Part shown: in pieces, positions 12,068-18,982 of the stretch
Position numbering within the stretch: the stretch's first letter is position 1
Layout: each line of letters opens with the position of its first letter
DNA from: a virus
Virus record (IMG/VR): IMGVR_UViG_3300011114_000344
Span: 1-24,965 of that record
DNA: 24,965 nt
Strand: one strand, 5' to 3'
Program-made: the position numbers and the translations under genes
Notes under the pieces: model-generated
Seen by the model: the letters and a program-made list of their open reading frames with translations, nothing else
What the model was told of the DNA's origin: nothing
Databases searched by the model: none

Positions 12068-12823
12068 ATGGTTGAATCTTACGCAGCGCTAACACCAAAA
12101 GCGTTAGCAAACCACCTTGCCAAGCGCAAGGTTCCGCTTGTTATGGTGCAAGCCATACAAGAGCGTGCTGCCCAACAGCGTGCGTTCAAGCGCTCCGACA
12201 CGGGCACTAGGCGAACGCATAAGGAATTGTGGGGCAATCTGCTGTTCCCCCTGCGTTATGAGCGCAACAATGTGAAGGCTGGCATCAAGTATGCCGGTGG
12301 TGACGCACGGGGTGAAGCAATGCACAGTTATCTCATTGTGCTGGAGGAACTGCTCTACCGGCTGAACATGCACGCCACAGCCCGTATCCTGACCCCACGC
12401 CAACTGTGCAAGGAACGCAACGAGTCGGGCCGAGGCGCACACATACCCAATGCAGGAACCCATTGGTCGGATTGGGTTCCGCAGCACATCAAACTGAGGG
12501 TGTGTGTCCTGTTCGACGCCATACCCTATAAACAGCGTGCGAAACGCAAGCTACCTTTCCAGCGTGCCATACCCCCGCCGCTGTACAGCAGGCTGTACGT
12601 AGCCCTTGGCTTGCGTACGCAGGGGTTCCTGAGCGCAGCACAGCGCAAGCATGCCGTTGCGCCCACTGAGGAGACAGCCGCTACTGTTGCAGCCATACAA
12701 CACGCGCTGGTGGTCTTGCAAGAGTGGCCCCGCAACACAGCCCTGCCCTACGCATGGCAGAGCCTTGCGGCAACCAGTATCAAACAGAGGGAGAACGGTT
12801 CTCCCCCTAACCTAGGAGAGTGA
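12068..12823 (+). CDS. Unknown basic protein (251 aa)
   Basis: This 251-aa product starts MVESYAALTPKALANHLAKR and is rich in Arg, Lys, Ala and His. It contains aromatic- and Arg-rich stretches (LLFPLRYERNNVKAGIKYAG) and a mid-region with Trp and Cys (WSDWVPQHIKLRVCVLFDAI). AAAAGGAG precedes the ATG. No enzymatic motif is recognised, and it could be a nucleic-acid-binding protein by charge. Its last 13 codons carry palindrome copy 5 (KQRENGSPPNLGE), so the protein end and the regulatory element overlap; the true protein domain may end before that. It lies in the palindrome-marked block upstream of the amidoligase. Confidence 0.75.
   Translation: MVESYAALTPKALANHLAKRKVPLVMVQAIQERAAQQRAFKRSDTGTRRTHKELWGNLLFPLRYERNNVKAGIKYAGGDARGEAMHSYLIVLEELLYRLNMHATARILTPRQLCKERNESGRGAHIPNAGTHWSDWVPQHIKLRVCVLFDAIPYKQRAKRKLPFQRAIPPPLYSRLYVALGLRTQGFLSAAQRKHAVAPTEETAATVAAIQHALVVLQEWPRNTALPYAWQSLAATSIKQRENGSPPNLGE
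12786..12808. repeat. Palindromic element copy 5 (of 5)
   Basis: The core GGGAGAACGGTTCTCCC lies within the last codons of the 251-aa gene and 16 nt before the ATG of the 68-aa gene. Its retention inside coding sequence supports selection on DNA or RNA rather than on protein. Confidence 0.85.
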
Positions 12824-12824
12824 G

Positions 12825-13031
12825 ATGAAGACAGTATCAATTGGCATATTCAACAAAGAGGATGTGTTCATAACGGTGTGCACGTTGACCAACAACGGGG
12901 GGCACATGCCCGAGCCCGTATTCGAAGCGCTCGTTGAGCGTACAGCCCTCGGGTTGTCCGCTCATCTGGGCGAGTGGGACACGATAGTCATGGAGCGCCA
13001 AGACGCCCCGGACTGCGTAGACACAGAGTAA
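12825..13031 (+). CDS. Small acidic protein (68 aa), unknown
   Basis: The protein begins MKTVSIGIFNKEDVFITVCT and continues with a helix (MPEPVFEALVERTALGLSAH) and an acidic tail. Beta-strand then helix suggests a small alpha/beta fold. TAGGAGAG precedes the ATG, which begins one base after the stop of the 251-aa gene. It is the last gene before the amidoligase; a partner or substrate role for that enzyme is possible but only because of position. Confidence 0.7.
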   Translation: MKTVSIGIFNKEDVFITVCTLTNNGGHMPEPVFEALVERTALGLSAHLGEWDTIVMERQDAPDCVDTE

Positions 13032-13041
13032 GAATCCGTTG

Positions 13042-13058
13042 CCGGTACGGTTTACCGG
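13042..13058. other. Short stem-loop before the amidoligase
   Basis: CCGGTA (13042-13047) and TACCGG (13053-13058) form a 6-bp dyad around CGGTT, in the 51-nt gap before the amidoligase. It differs in sequence from the five-copy palindrome but occupies the same position relative to a start codon. Confidence 0.45.
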
Positions 13059-13082
13059 TATGTTAGTTATCAAGGAAACAAA

Positions 13083-14711
13083 ATGAAAATCTACATTAGT
13101 GATTGTGGGATTGTGCTCAAGGCACAGATCGTGGACAGCATTACGTACGTGCAGGTCACGGGTACGCTGGACGAGGGGTACACATGGCTGCGTTGGAGAG
13201 CGGACACCGTACCGTTCTCCACCCCGGCGTTCACACCAGAGCAGACCGGCCTGCTGAAGACACTCAGCCCCGAGGTGTACGGGCAGTTGCTCAACAACAT
13301 GGTGGAGCCGCTCTCGTTGGCAGCATCACGGCGCATGCGTGCGCTGTACCGCCGTTGGGGTCAGAGAGAAAACACCTCCCGTCCAGTGGCACATTGCCGG
13401 GGGGCCACCTTTTTCTTTGACACCTACGGTGTCGCCCGGTTCAAGGCAATGAAGGAGATGTGTCGTGACCTCAACGTGCATGTCAAAGCGGCCATCCAAG
13501 GTGACGAGGATGCGCTAGTCGAGTTCATCGTGGAGAACGATGGGAGCGACCTGATCGAACGGGTGTTCCCCAAGATAAGCCATCTCGTTGACGAGTGCTT
13601 GGCTTTGGCAGACTGCGGCCACATCACCCGGCCCGATGACATGACAGATGTGCACCGCACCTCAAGGAACTCCAGCACCATGTGCTTGGACTGCCGCAGC
13701 AATCAGGCGGTGTACTGCGAGGACGCAGAGGAGTACTACTTAGAGTCTCGTGCCTACCTCCACAGCGATGACAATTGGTATACGTACGAAGAAGAGCGGG
13801 AGGAGGAGGAGGAGGAGGAGGAAGAGGAGGAGGAGGAGTGTGACCACAACGGGCACTCCATGAGCTACTCGGCATGCGTCTTGAAGTATGCCTCGGCAGA
13901 TGCCAGCATCCACAGTTCCAAGTACGGGGACTTCACGCTAGGCATTGAGTTGGAGATGGCCCCGGGGCGTGCGTCTAGGTACGATGCCATTGAGGATGTG
14001 CGGAACCAGCTTGGGCATGACTACTGCATCATCAAGGACGATGGCAGCATCAGCGGGGTCAATGGCTTTGAGGTAGTGACAGCCCCCCGTGGTCTGAAGG
14101 AGCACATCACACGCTTCAAGGCATGGGATGTCAACAAGGCTTATCGTGCTTGGGATGTGGAGAAGTGCGGCACGCATGTGCACATCGACTCCCGTGCCTT
14201 CACTGAGTTGACCCTTGGCAAGTTCCTCATGTTCATCAACTCCAACAACAACGCCGACTTCATCCGCAATATAGCAGGCAGGCATCCGCTCAAGGACAGC
14301 CAAGCGAGGGAGTACTGTGCCAATGAGGAGCAGGGCATCTTGGACAACCCCAAGCAGGCCATCCTCGGCAAGACGGCACAGCGCTACTACATGGTGAACC
14401 TGAACAACTTGGCGTATGACGAGTCACGGCGCTTAGGGTTCAAGAGTACGTACACAGAGGGCAAGTACAACACGATAGAGCTACGCATCTTCCGGGCCAC
14501 ACTCAAGAAGGAGCGCTTGCTTGCACAGATAGAGTTCACCCATGCCAGTGTGCACTTCTGTCGCAATGCGAGTTTCCGCGAACTCAACGGCACAGAGTTC
14601 GTGGCATGGCTCAAGACTACCAACAACGCATACCCACACCTGTCCGATTGGTACGGCACACGCCGCCCCAAGCAGGTTCCCCAGTCCCCTGCACTCGCAA
14701 CAACTGAATAA
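13083..14711 (+). CDS. Amidoligase (ATP-dependent COOH-NH2 ligase family)
   Basis: The 542-aa protein has three parts. Residues 1-180 are unrecognised. Residues about 185-255 contain a Cys/His-rich patch (DCGH, CLDC, YCED, then CDHNGH) and a run of 13 Glu (240-252). Residues about 280-500 show the amidoligase_2 (PF12224-type) signature in order: GIELEM (G287, E289, E291), KDDGS (319-322) with FEVVTAP (E330), CGTHVHID (C362, H365, H367), and IELRIFR (E466, R468, R471). This family, related to glutamate-cysteine ligase and glutamine synthetase, uses ATP to join a carboxylate to an amine. The next gene is a class II amidotransferase, 11 nt away, which could supply ammonia. The substrate is unknown. 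CAAGGAAAC precedes the ATG. Confidence 0.82.
   Translation: MKIYISDCGIVLKAQIVDSITYVQVTGTLDEGYTWLRWRADTVPFSTPAFTPEQTGLLKTLSPEVYGQLLNNMVEPLSLAASRRMRALYRRWGQRENTSRPVAHCRGATFFFDTYGVARFKAMKEMCRDLNVHVKAAIQGDEDALVEFIVENDGSDLIERVFPKISHLVDECLALADCGHITRPDDMTDVHRTSRNSSTMCLDCRSNQAVYCEDAEEYYLESRAYLHSDDNWYTYEEEREEEEEEEEEEEEECDHNGHSMSYSACVLKYASADASIHSSKYGDFTLGIELEMAPGRASRYDAIEDVRNQLGHDYCIIKDDGSISGVNGFEVVTAPRGLKEHITRFKAWDVNKAYRAWDVEKCGTHVHIDSRAFTELTLGKFLMFINSNNNADFIRNIAGRHPLKDSQAREYCANEEQGILDNPKQAILGKTAQRYYMVNLNNLAYDESRRLGFKSTYTEGKYNTIELRIFRATLKKERLLAQIEFTHASVHFCRNASFRELNGTEFVAWLKTTNNAYPHLSDWYGTRRPKQVPQSPALATTE
13788..13838 (+). repeat. GAG triplet run encoding poly-Glu
   Basis: The stretch codes EEER then 13 Glu in a row, almost all GAG codons. 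Triplet runs of this type can expand or contract by slippage, so tract length may vary between relatives. It separates the Cys-rich patch from the catalytic domain as an acidic linker. Confidence 0.85.
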
Positions 14712-14722
14712 GGATATCAATC

Positions 14723-15763
14723 ATGTGCCTCATCATCACTGGCAAGTCTGCCAAGATTCGCAACACCCTGCTCAACACAGCCGGGTTACTCGACACCATC
14801 TACACATCCAACCCTGACGGGATTGGGCTGATGTACAGCACCGCCAAGGGGCTCAAGACCGTCAAGGTGTTGCCCAAGTCGGCGGCAGATGCACGCGCCA
14901 TCATCAACAAGATACCCAAGGATGCCCGTGAGATGGCGATCCACTTCCGCTGGGCGACACATGGCAAGACAGACTTGCATAACTGTCACCCGTACGATGT
15001 CATCCCGGGCTACGTTGCCATGATGCACAACGGCGTGCTGCACACAGGCAATGAGGCTGACAAGGACAAGTCCGACACATGGCACTTCATCAAGGACTAC
15101 CTGTCAGAGTCGGTGCACATGGCCCCGGAACTGGTGTTCGTTGAGGGGTTCCTTGCCATGATCGCTGAGTTCATCGGGGACAATCGGTTTGTGTTTATGA
15201 ATGGCGAGGGGCGCATCAGCCATGTCAACAAGGACTCAGGCATCGAGCACGATGGCATGTGGTTCAGCAACACCTACGCATGGAACCCAGCGCTGCTGAT
15301 ACCCACGTACCGATCACGCCATACATCCTCACGCTACCTCGGGTCATGGAACAACACAGAGACAGACGAGGAAGACTATGGGTATTACAGCCGCAGCTTT
15401 AACGGGCACAAGCCCCTCTCCGTAGCGCCATCGAAGCCGCTTGTCACTGTGGATGAGATCACCACGCACCTCGATGCATACGATGCGCCGGGTCTGTGCT
15501 ACTTGCTAGAGGCGTTCCCCAGCACGACCGTGCACCTGCTGTGCAAGAACTTCATCCCAAGCCCCACCTCTGTGGCGTACCGGGACGAGATCAGCGCACA
15601 CGAGACGGCTGTGTATGACATGCTGCTGGAGCAGGACATGACGGGGTTGCTGACGTACCTGACGCACTCCACCTCCTCCGCTGCCACAGTGGCGGATGTA
15701 ATCTGTTACTACCTGAACTGGGAGCGATGCGTGAGCACCCGGCCCAGCGTAGCAGCAGCCTGA
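14723..15763 (+). CDS. Class II glutamine amidotransferase (Ntn hydrolase)
   Basis: This 346-aa protein starts MCLIITGKS, so after Met removal Cys2 would be the N-terminal nucleophile typical of GATase class II. Further motifs follow in order: NPDGIGLMY (about residues 30-40), HFRWATHGKTDLHNCHPY (about 74-91), AMMHNGVLH (about 99-107) and SDTWHF (about 117-122), all expected for glutamine binding and hydrolysis to glutamate and ammonia. The C-terminal 140 residues are not recognised. It directly follows the amidoligase, with AAGGA upstream of the ATG, and is likely a functional partner. It lacks synthetase domains, so the ammonia would be used by another protein. A hairpin follows the stop. 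Confidence 0.88.
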   Translation: MCLIITGKSAKIRNTLLNTAGLLDTIYTSNPDGIGLMYSTAKGLKTVKVLPKSAADARAIINKIPKDAREMAIHFRWATHGKTDLHNCHPYDVIPGYVAMMHNGVLHTGNEADKDKSDTWHFIKDYLSESVHMAPELVFVEGFLAMIAEFIGDNRFVFMNGEGRISHVNKDSGIEHDGMWFSNTYAWNPALLIPTYRSRHTSSRYLGSWNNTETDEEDYGYYSRSFNGHKPLSVAPSKPLVTVDEITTHLDAYDAPGLCYLLEAFPSTTVHLLCKNFIPSPTSVAYRDEISAHETAVYDMLLEQDMTGLLTYLTHSTSSAATVADVICYYLNWERCVSTRPSVAAA

Positions 15764-15769
15764 CACCAT

Positions 15770-15791
15770 GCCGGGGGAGACCCCGGCCTTT
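15770..15791 (+). terminator. Terminator-like hairpin after the amidotransferase
   Basis: GCCGGGG (15770-15776), GAGA tetraloop and CCCCGGC (15781-15787) form a 7-bp GC stem, followed only by CTTTC. The short T run makes it a weak intrinsic terminator. A second hairpin (CCTTTC/GAAAGG, 15787-15800) overlaps it. Confidence 0.5.
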
Positions 15792-15806
15792 CAAGAAAGG
15801 AAAATA

Positions 15807-15830
15807 AGTTTGTCCAAGGCTTGACAAACT
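15807..15830. promoter_or_regulatory. Inverted repeat over the -35, candidate operator
   Basis: AGTTTGTC (15807-15814) and GACAAACT (15823-15830) are perfect 8-bp arms separated by 8 bp. The right arm includes most of the TTGACA -35 box, so a bound dimer would block RNA polymerase. Confidence 0.6.
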
Positions 15831-15850
15831 GTTCAGAGATCGGATACGAT
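15821..15850 (+). promoter_or_regulatory. Sigma70-like promoter
   Basis: A consensus TTGACA (15821-15826) is spaced 18 nt from TACGAT (15845-15850), 26 nt before the ATG at 15877. It lies after the terminator-like hairpin and should start a new transcript covering the winged-helix-like and DUF932 genes. Confidence 0.75.
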
Positions 15851-15876
15851 AAACATCTAACTATTTTGGAGAAGTG

Positions 15877-16344
15877 ATGAGTAACAATAAACCTGCATGG
15901 ACTGAGGTTCTTAAACAATGGGAGCCCACCGCTACACCAGTAGCACCAACCGTTTTCCCAGTGACGAACAACGTCACTCGGCAGACGTTTGATTGCGTCA
16001 AGAAAAACCCCGGGATAACGGCACAGCAAGCCGTGGCGATGCTGCCCCAACAAAAAGCCAACTCGGTAAAGTCCCTCTTGACGCAGATGGTCAAGAACGG
16101 ACTGTGCCGCAAGCAAGACGGTGGGTTCTACACCCTTGTTGACGAGTACCTGCCGTTGAAAAGAGCGTATGCCAAATACGCAGCGGTAAAGAAGGTCAAG
16201 GCAAAGCCCCCCGCCCCCTCAATGGAGCAACGACTTGCCCCAGCAAGGGAGCAACGACTTGCTACGGCAAGCAACCTGATGCTGTCCCTCAACGTGGTTG
16301 AGGCGCGTCTTTTGTACGATGAACTGAAGAAAGTTTTTAACTAA
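15877..16344 (+). CDS. Winged-helix-like DNA-binding protein (155 aa)
   Basis: ATG 15877 is preferred over GTG 15874 because GGAG ends 5 nt before it. The 155-aa protein has a Pro/Thr-rich start (residues 10-30) and then a segment that reads like a winged helix: TFDCVKKNPGITAQQAVAML, QQKANSVKSLLTQMVKNGLC and RKQDGGFYTLV (about residues 32-88), with the turn and wing positions well placed. The C-terminus is basic and contains a duplicated MEQRLAPA/EQRLATA unit; at DNA level GAGCAACGACTTGC occurs at 16225 and 16249. It sits behind a promoter with an overlapping inverted repeat, so autoregulation is an attractive inference. Confidence 0.65.
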   Translation: MSNNKPAWTEVLKQWEPTATPVAPTVFPVTNNVTRQTFDCVKKNPGITAQQAVAMLPQQKANSVKSLLTQMVKNGLCRKQDGGFYTLVDEYLPLKRAYAKYAAVKKVKAKPPAPSMEQRLAPAREQRLATASNLMLSLNVVEARLLYDELKKVFN

Positions 16345-16352
16345 GGATTTAT

Positions 16353-17315
16353 ATGGCACACGAACTAACAACCAATCAGCAAGGGCAAGTCGAGTTTGCC
16401 TATCTTGAACAAGACGGCCTGCCTTGGCATGGCCTTGGTCAGCCGATGCCCGTGGGGGCAAGCATTGACGAGTGGCGCAGCAAGGCGGGTATGGACTGGC
16501 GCATCCAGCGCTCTGAGGTGAGGTTCAACACGAGCCGCACTGAGGAGGTGCTGAAGAAGATGCCCGAGCAGCATGTGCTGTTCCGCTCTGACAACCACGA
16601 GGCGCTTGGGCTTGTGTCCAAGAAGTACCAAGTGGTGCAGCCCAGTGAGGTGATTGAGTTCTTCCGAGACATCGCCAAGGCCGGGGGTCTGGAGTTGTCT
16701 GCGGCAGGGACGATCTACGGGGGCAAGCGCTTCTGGGCCACAGCCAAGATCGGCGAGGCAAGTCCGACCAGTATTAAAGACAAGATCAGCGGGTTCCTGC
16801 TCATCAGCACCAGCGCTGATGGCTCACTGGCAACCGAGGTGAGGCGCACAACTGTACGCACTGTGTGCTCCAACACGCTGGCTATGGCGATGGCGGATGC
16901 CCACGCATCTGTGCGAGTCACGCACAAGTCGGTGTTTGACCCGGCAGCAGTGAAGAAGTTCATGGGACTCAACGAGGCTGCGTGGGCAGCGTTCAAGCAT
17001 CAGGTGGTGCGGCTGGCTAACAAGCCTGTCGTCCTTGAAGAGGCAGAGCAGCTAACCGCCTTCATACTAGGCGGGGGGGAGCGCGTACAGGCGACAGCAG
17101 GGTACAACAAGATACTCGACCTGTTCCAAGGCGAGGCCAAGGGGTCTAGCCTTGAGGGTGTGCAGGGCACAGCGTGGGGGTACATCAACGCCGTGACTGA
17201 GTATGCCGATTGGTTCTCACGGGCACGTAGCCAAGAGAACCGCTTTGTGTCCGCACAGTGGGGGCCGGGTGCTGACCTCAAGCAGCGTGCACTGGACGCT
17301 GTGTTAGCTGTGTGA
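16353..17315 (+). CDS. DUF932 (phage/plasmid-like TIGR03299) protein
   Basis: The 320-aa protein has the DUF932/TIGR03299 pattern: an N-terminal GLPWHGLGQPMP followed by HVLFRSDNHEALGLVSKKYQ, central SADGSLATEVRRTTVRTVCS NTL (split here to avoid a long run) and a late YADWFSRARSQENRFVSAQW. These proteins occur in phages and plasmids, often near replication or recombination genes, and their function is not known. TAAGGAT precedes the ATG. The gene follows the winged-helix-like gene by 8 nt and a GC hairpin follows its stop. Its position at the junction between the amidoligase block and the small-gene train may be of regulatory or DNA-maintenance relevance. Confidence 0.85.
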   Translation: MAHELTTNQQGQVEFAYLEQDGLPWHGLGQPMPVGASIDEWRSKAGMDWRIQRSEVRFNTSRTEEVLKKMPEQHVLFRSDNHEALGLVSKKYQVVQPSEVIEFFRDIAKAGGLELSAAGTIYGGKRFWATAKIGEASPTSIKDKISGFLLISTSADGSLATEVRRTTVRTVCSNTLAMAMADAHASVRVTHKSVFDPAAVKKFMGLNEAAWAAFKHQVVRLANKPVVLEEAEQLTAFILGGGERVQATAGYNKILDLFQGEAKGSSLEGVQGTAWGYINAVTEYADWFSRARSQENRFVSAQWGPGADLKQRALDAVLAV

Positions 17316-17321
17316 TTAACC

Positions 17322-17337
17322 GGGGGCTTCGGCCCCC
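17322..17337 (+). terminator. GC hairpin after the DUF932 gene
   Basis: GGGGGC, TTCG and GCCCCC form a perfect 6-bp stem with a UUCG tetraloop directly after the stop codon. No T run follows (ATAACA), so it may protect the 3' end or attenuate rather than terminate. Confidence 0.5.
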
Positions 17338-17352
17338 ATAACAGGAGAAGCA

Positions 17353-17547
17353 ATGATTACATTTATCAAGAACTATTTCCGTAGACCCACTCCACTGGAA
17401 ATGATCGCCAAGGAGTTGTCTGTCGCCCACTTGTGCAAGCTGGAAGCAGAGACAGCGGTGGACTACGCCGTGTCTGTGGTGCGCTACAACGACACCCGCA
17501 TCAAACGGCTAGAACAACACATCAATAACCACAAGGAGCAGATATGA
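17353..17547 (+). CDS. Small protein (64 aa), unknown
   Basis: The protein starts MITFIKNYFRRPTPLEMIAK and continues with a helix (ELSVAHLCKLEAETAVDYAV). Short, basic and amphipathic, it might associate with a membrane or with DNA, but no family is recognised. AGGAG precedes the ATG, and its TGA overlaps the ATG of the next gene (ATGA), the first of a long series of such couplings. Confidence 0.7.
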   Translation: MITFIKNYFRRPTPLEMIAKELSVAHLCKLEAETAVDYAVSVVRYNDTRIKRLEQHINNHKEQI

Positions 17548-17732
17548 AAGACGACCATCGGATTGAGAATATTAGGGAAATCATATGGAACAACAAACGT
17601 GTACGAGCGTTTGACTCCTACGATAAGGACAATGTTTTTGAAGGTACTTTTACTGCGTCACTACGCACTCCGAAACACGCACTGTGGGAAGGGGTTGAAA
17701 AAATAACAGGAGAAACATATGAGCATTCCTGA
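17544..17732 (+). CDS. Small protein (62 aa), unknown
   Basis: The protein begins MKDDHRIENIREIIWNNKRV and has mixed charged sequence with two Trp. No motif is recognised. The start is 4 nt inside the previous gene, with AAGGAG upstream. Its end overlaps the next start by 14 nt. It appears as a short early phage gene in a coupled set. Confidence 0.65.
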   Translation: MKDDHRIENIREIIWNNKRVRAFDSYDKDNVFEGTFTASLRTPKHALWEGVEKITGETYEHS

Positions 17733-17967
17733 TAACGAGAGAGCGGCTATGGTAGTGCTTGTTAGCAACCCGCTGGTACAGCAAGCGATTGAAGCCCGAA
17801 AAAATAAACCCGAGTCAGTGTGGCTTGCTCATTCTTTTGAAGAAGCAGAAGCTAATGCAAACCTATTTACCAAGACACAATTACCTATCACCAACCCCGA
17901 ACGCAAGCGCAACCTGATAAGAGCGTTTGACCGAGCAGCTAAATCACGGGAGACATACCATGTATGA
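17719..17967 (+). CDS. Small protein (82 aa), unknown
   Basis: The product begins MSIPDNERAAMVVLVSNPLV and is mainly helical, with an Arg/Lys-rich end (ERKRNLIRAFDRAAKSRETY). CAGGAGA precedes the ATG. No named family is recognised. It overlaps its neighbours on both sides (14 and 8 nt), consistent with translational coupling. Confidence 0.7.
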   Translation: MSIPDNERAAMVVLVSNPLVQQAIEARKNKPESVWLAHSFEEAEANANLFTKTQLPITNPERKRNLIRAFDRAAKSRETYHV

Positions 17968-18085
17968 CGATGGCGACTATGGTGGCATTGATGAGTTCAT
18001 GTATTGGGTGACGCTTGTCATCCTGTTTCTGATGACCGTTGTCTTTCTGGGTGCTGTTGCAGGATTTATCTGGGGGATGCTATGA
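17960..18085 (+). CDS. Single-span membrane microprotein (41 aa)
   Basis: The frame reads MYDDGDYGGIDEFMYWVTLV then ILFLMTVVFLGAVAGFIWGM and a last Leu. It has an acidic N-terminus (about residues 3-12) and one clear hydrophobic segment (about 17-38) with a small C-terminal end. The start overlaps the previous gene by 8 nt; the ribosome site GGGAGA lies about 9 nt upstream. Phage membrane microproteins of this kind include lysis regulators and superinfection exclusion factors, but nothing here distinguishes them. Confidence 0.6.
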   Translation: MYDDGDYGGIDEFMYWVTLVILFLMTVVFLGAVAGFIWGML

Positions 18086-18138
18086 ACACTGAGGACGTTA
18101 TCCGTCCCGACTGCATTTTGCCGAGGCCATCAGAATAA
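18082..18138 (+). CDS. Possible very short peptide (18 aa)
   Basis: ATG overlaps the preceding TGA (ATGA) and the frame encodes MNTEDVIRPDCILPRPSE before TAA. GGGGGAT lies just upstream. Position in a coupled chain supports translation, but length makes it uncertain; it may only serve re-initiation. Confidence 0.3.
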   Translation: MNTEDVIRPDCILPRPSE

Positions 18139-18148
18139 GGGGAAACAA

Positions 18149-18367
18149 ATGAAAGAAGAATGGCTATTGCAAGGGGCCATAGTCCCGATAGATGCAGCAA
18201 CTACCACTGCACTTGTTGCTGAAATCAAACGGCTGATTGACGTTGTTGGCGGCATGGCCTTGGAAATTTTTAATCAAAACGAAATGCTGGAGCGCCAAAC
18301 AGCCCGTATCGTTGACTTGCAGACACACATTGAAAACTTTGAAGGGGAAGAACATGACAGAACTTAA
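18149..18367 (+). CDS. Coiled-coil small protein (72 aa)
   Basis: The protein starts MKEEWLLQGAIVPIDAATTT and continues as a heptad-like helix (about residues 20-62, with ALVAEIKRLIDVVGGMALEI and EMLERQTARIVDLQTHIENF) ending in acidic residues. AAGGGGAA precedes the ATG. It probably oligomerises through the coiled coil. Its end overlaps the next gene by 14 nt. The function is unknown. Confidence 0.7.
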   Translation: MKEEWLLQGAIVPIDAATTTALVAEIKRLIDVVGGMALEIFNQNEMLERQTARIVDLQTHIENFEGEEHDRT

Positions 18368-18608
18368 ATCAAAGCACAGTGCAGCGCAGAAAAAGCTGAT
18401 TGACAAGCTGACCGATGAGTCAGACACGCTGCTGATCGTGTACCAAAGAGGGTACGCCGATGGCAAGGAAGCAGCATGGCGCAAACCGCTCGATGATGTG
18501 CAAATTGATGCGCTGCGTTTAAATCTTGAGGTTGACATTGACTACTTGTGGGCACGTAAATTTGCCCGAGCCATCGAAGCCGCCCACAACATTAAGGATG
18601 GGACATGA
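18354..18608 (+). CDS. Small helical protein (84 aa)
   Basis: The start at 18354 (MTELKSKHSAAQKKLIDKLT) is chosen because GAAGGGGAAG lies upstream; the frame is open further left but lacks a site there. It has a predicted long helix and a second half with DVQIDALRLNLEVDIDYLWA. No known family is recognised. It ends ATGA with the next gene. Confidence 0.7.
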   Translation: MTELKSKHSAAQKKLIDKLTDESDTLLIVYQRGYADGKEAAWRKPLDDVQIDALRLNLEVDIDYLWARKFARAIEAAHNIKDGT

Positions 18609-18982
18609 ACAACAGAGAAGTAATGCAGCAGGCGCTGGAGGCGTTGGAGAGTGGGCTAGCATTTGCTGCGGATGCCCCTGTTTTACAAAACCTACGCACC
18701 GCGCTGGAGCAGCCTGAGCCACCACCAGAATGGGAGGTCATCAAGAACATCCTCAGCGAGTACGGGTTAGACGCGATTGCTTTTGTTGCCAACTGGAAAG
18801 CAGCACAACAGCAAGCAGAGCCGTGGGGCTGGTACTCTGCCAAAGCAGACGATTTTATGACTCATTCAATCCGCAAAGAACATGAGCGTTTGGGTAGCCA
18901 CACGTTTAAAAATGGCAAGTTTGATTTGCCGCTTTACACGCACCCAGCCGTTGGAAGCCAAACTCAAGGAGAAGAACAGTGA
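18605..18982 (+). CDS. Small phage protein with ALEALE-type N-terminal helix (125 aa)
   Basis: The 125-aa protein begins MNNREVMQQALEALESGLAF, with LRTALEQPEPPPEW next, a repeat-like layout (ALEALE..., LRTALEQPE...W) that I recognise from many small phage proteins of unknown function, often with a C-terminal PLYTHP motif, present here (FDLPLYTHPAVGS). No catalytic residues are known. It overlaps both neighbours by 4 nt. The last codons lie in a 25-bp sequence repeated at 19446-19470 but read in a different frame, so its C-terminal tail is probably not a conserved part of the fold. Confidence 0.75.
   Translation: MNNREVMQQALEALESGLAFAADAPVLQNLRTALEQPEPPPEWEVIKNILSEYGLDAIAFVANWKAAQQQAEPWGWYSAKADDFMTHSIRKEHERLGSHTFKNGKFDLPLYTHPAVGSQTQGEEQ
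18954..18978 (+). repeat. 25-bp direct repeat at a gene junction, copy 1
   Basis: The 25 bases are identical to 19446-19470. Here they code the tail of the 125-aa protein (SQTQGEEQ) in one frame. The repeat supplies the AAGGAG ribosome site for the following GTG start. Confidence 0.95.

Noticed and set aside
13624-13875. Leftward open frame with poly-Pro
   Set aside because: It is the complement of the GAG run in the amidoligase and has no other support.
15961-15977. GTGACG/CGTCAC inverted repeat
   Set aside because: It lies inside the coding sequence of the 155-aa gene, is only 6 bp, and is a single copy.
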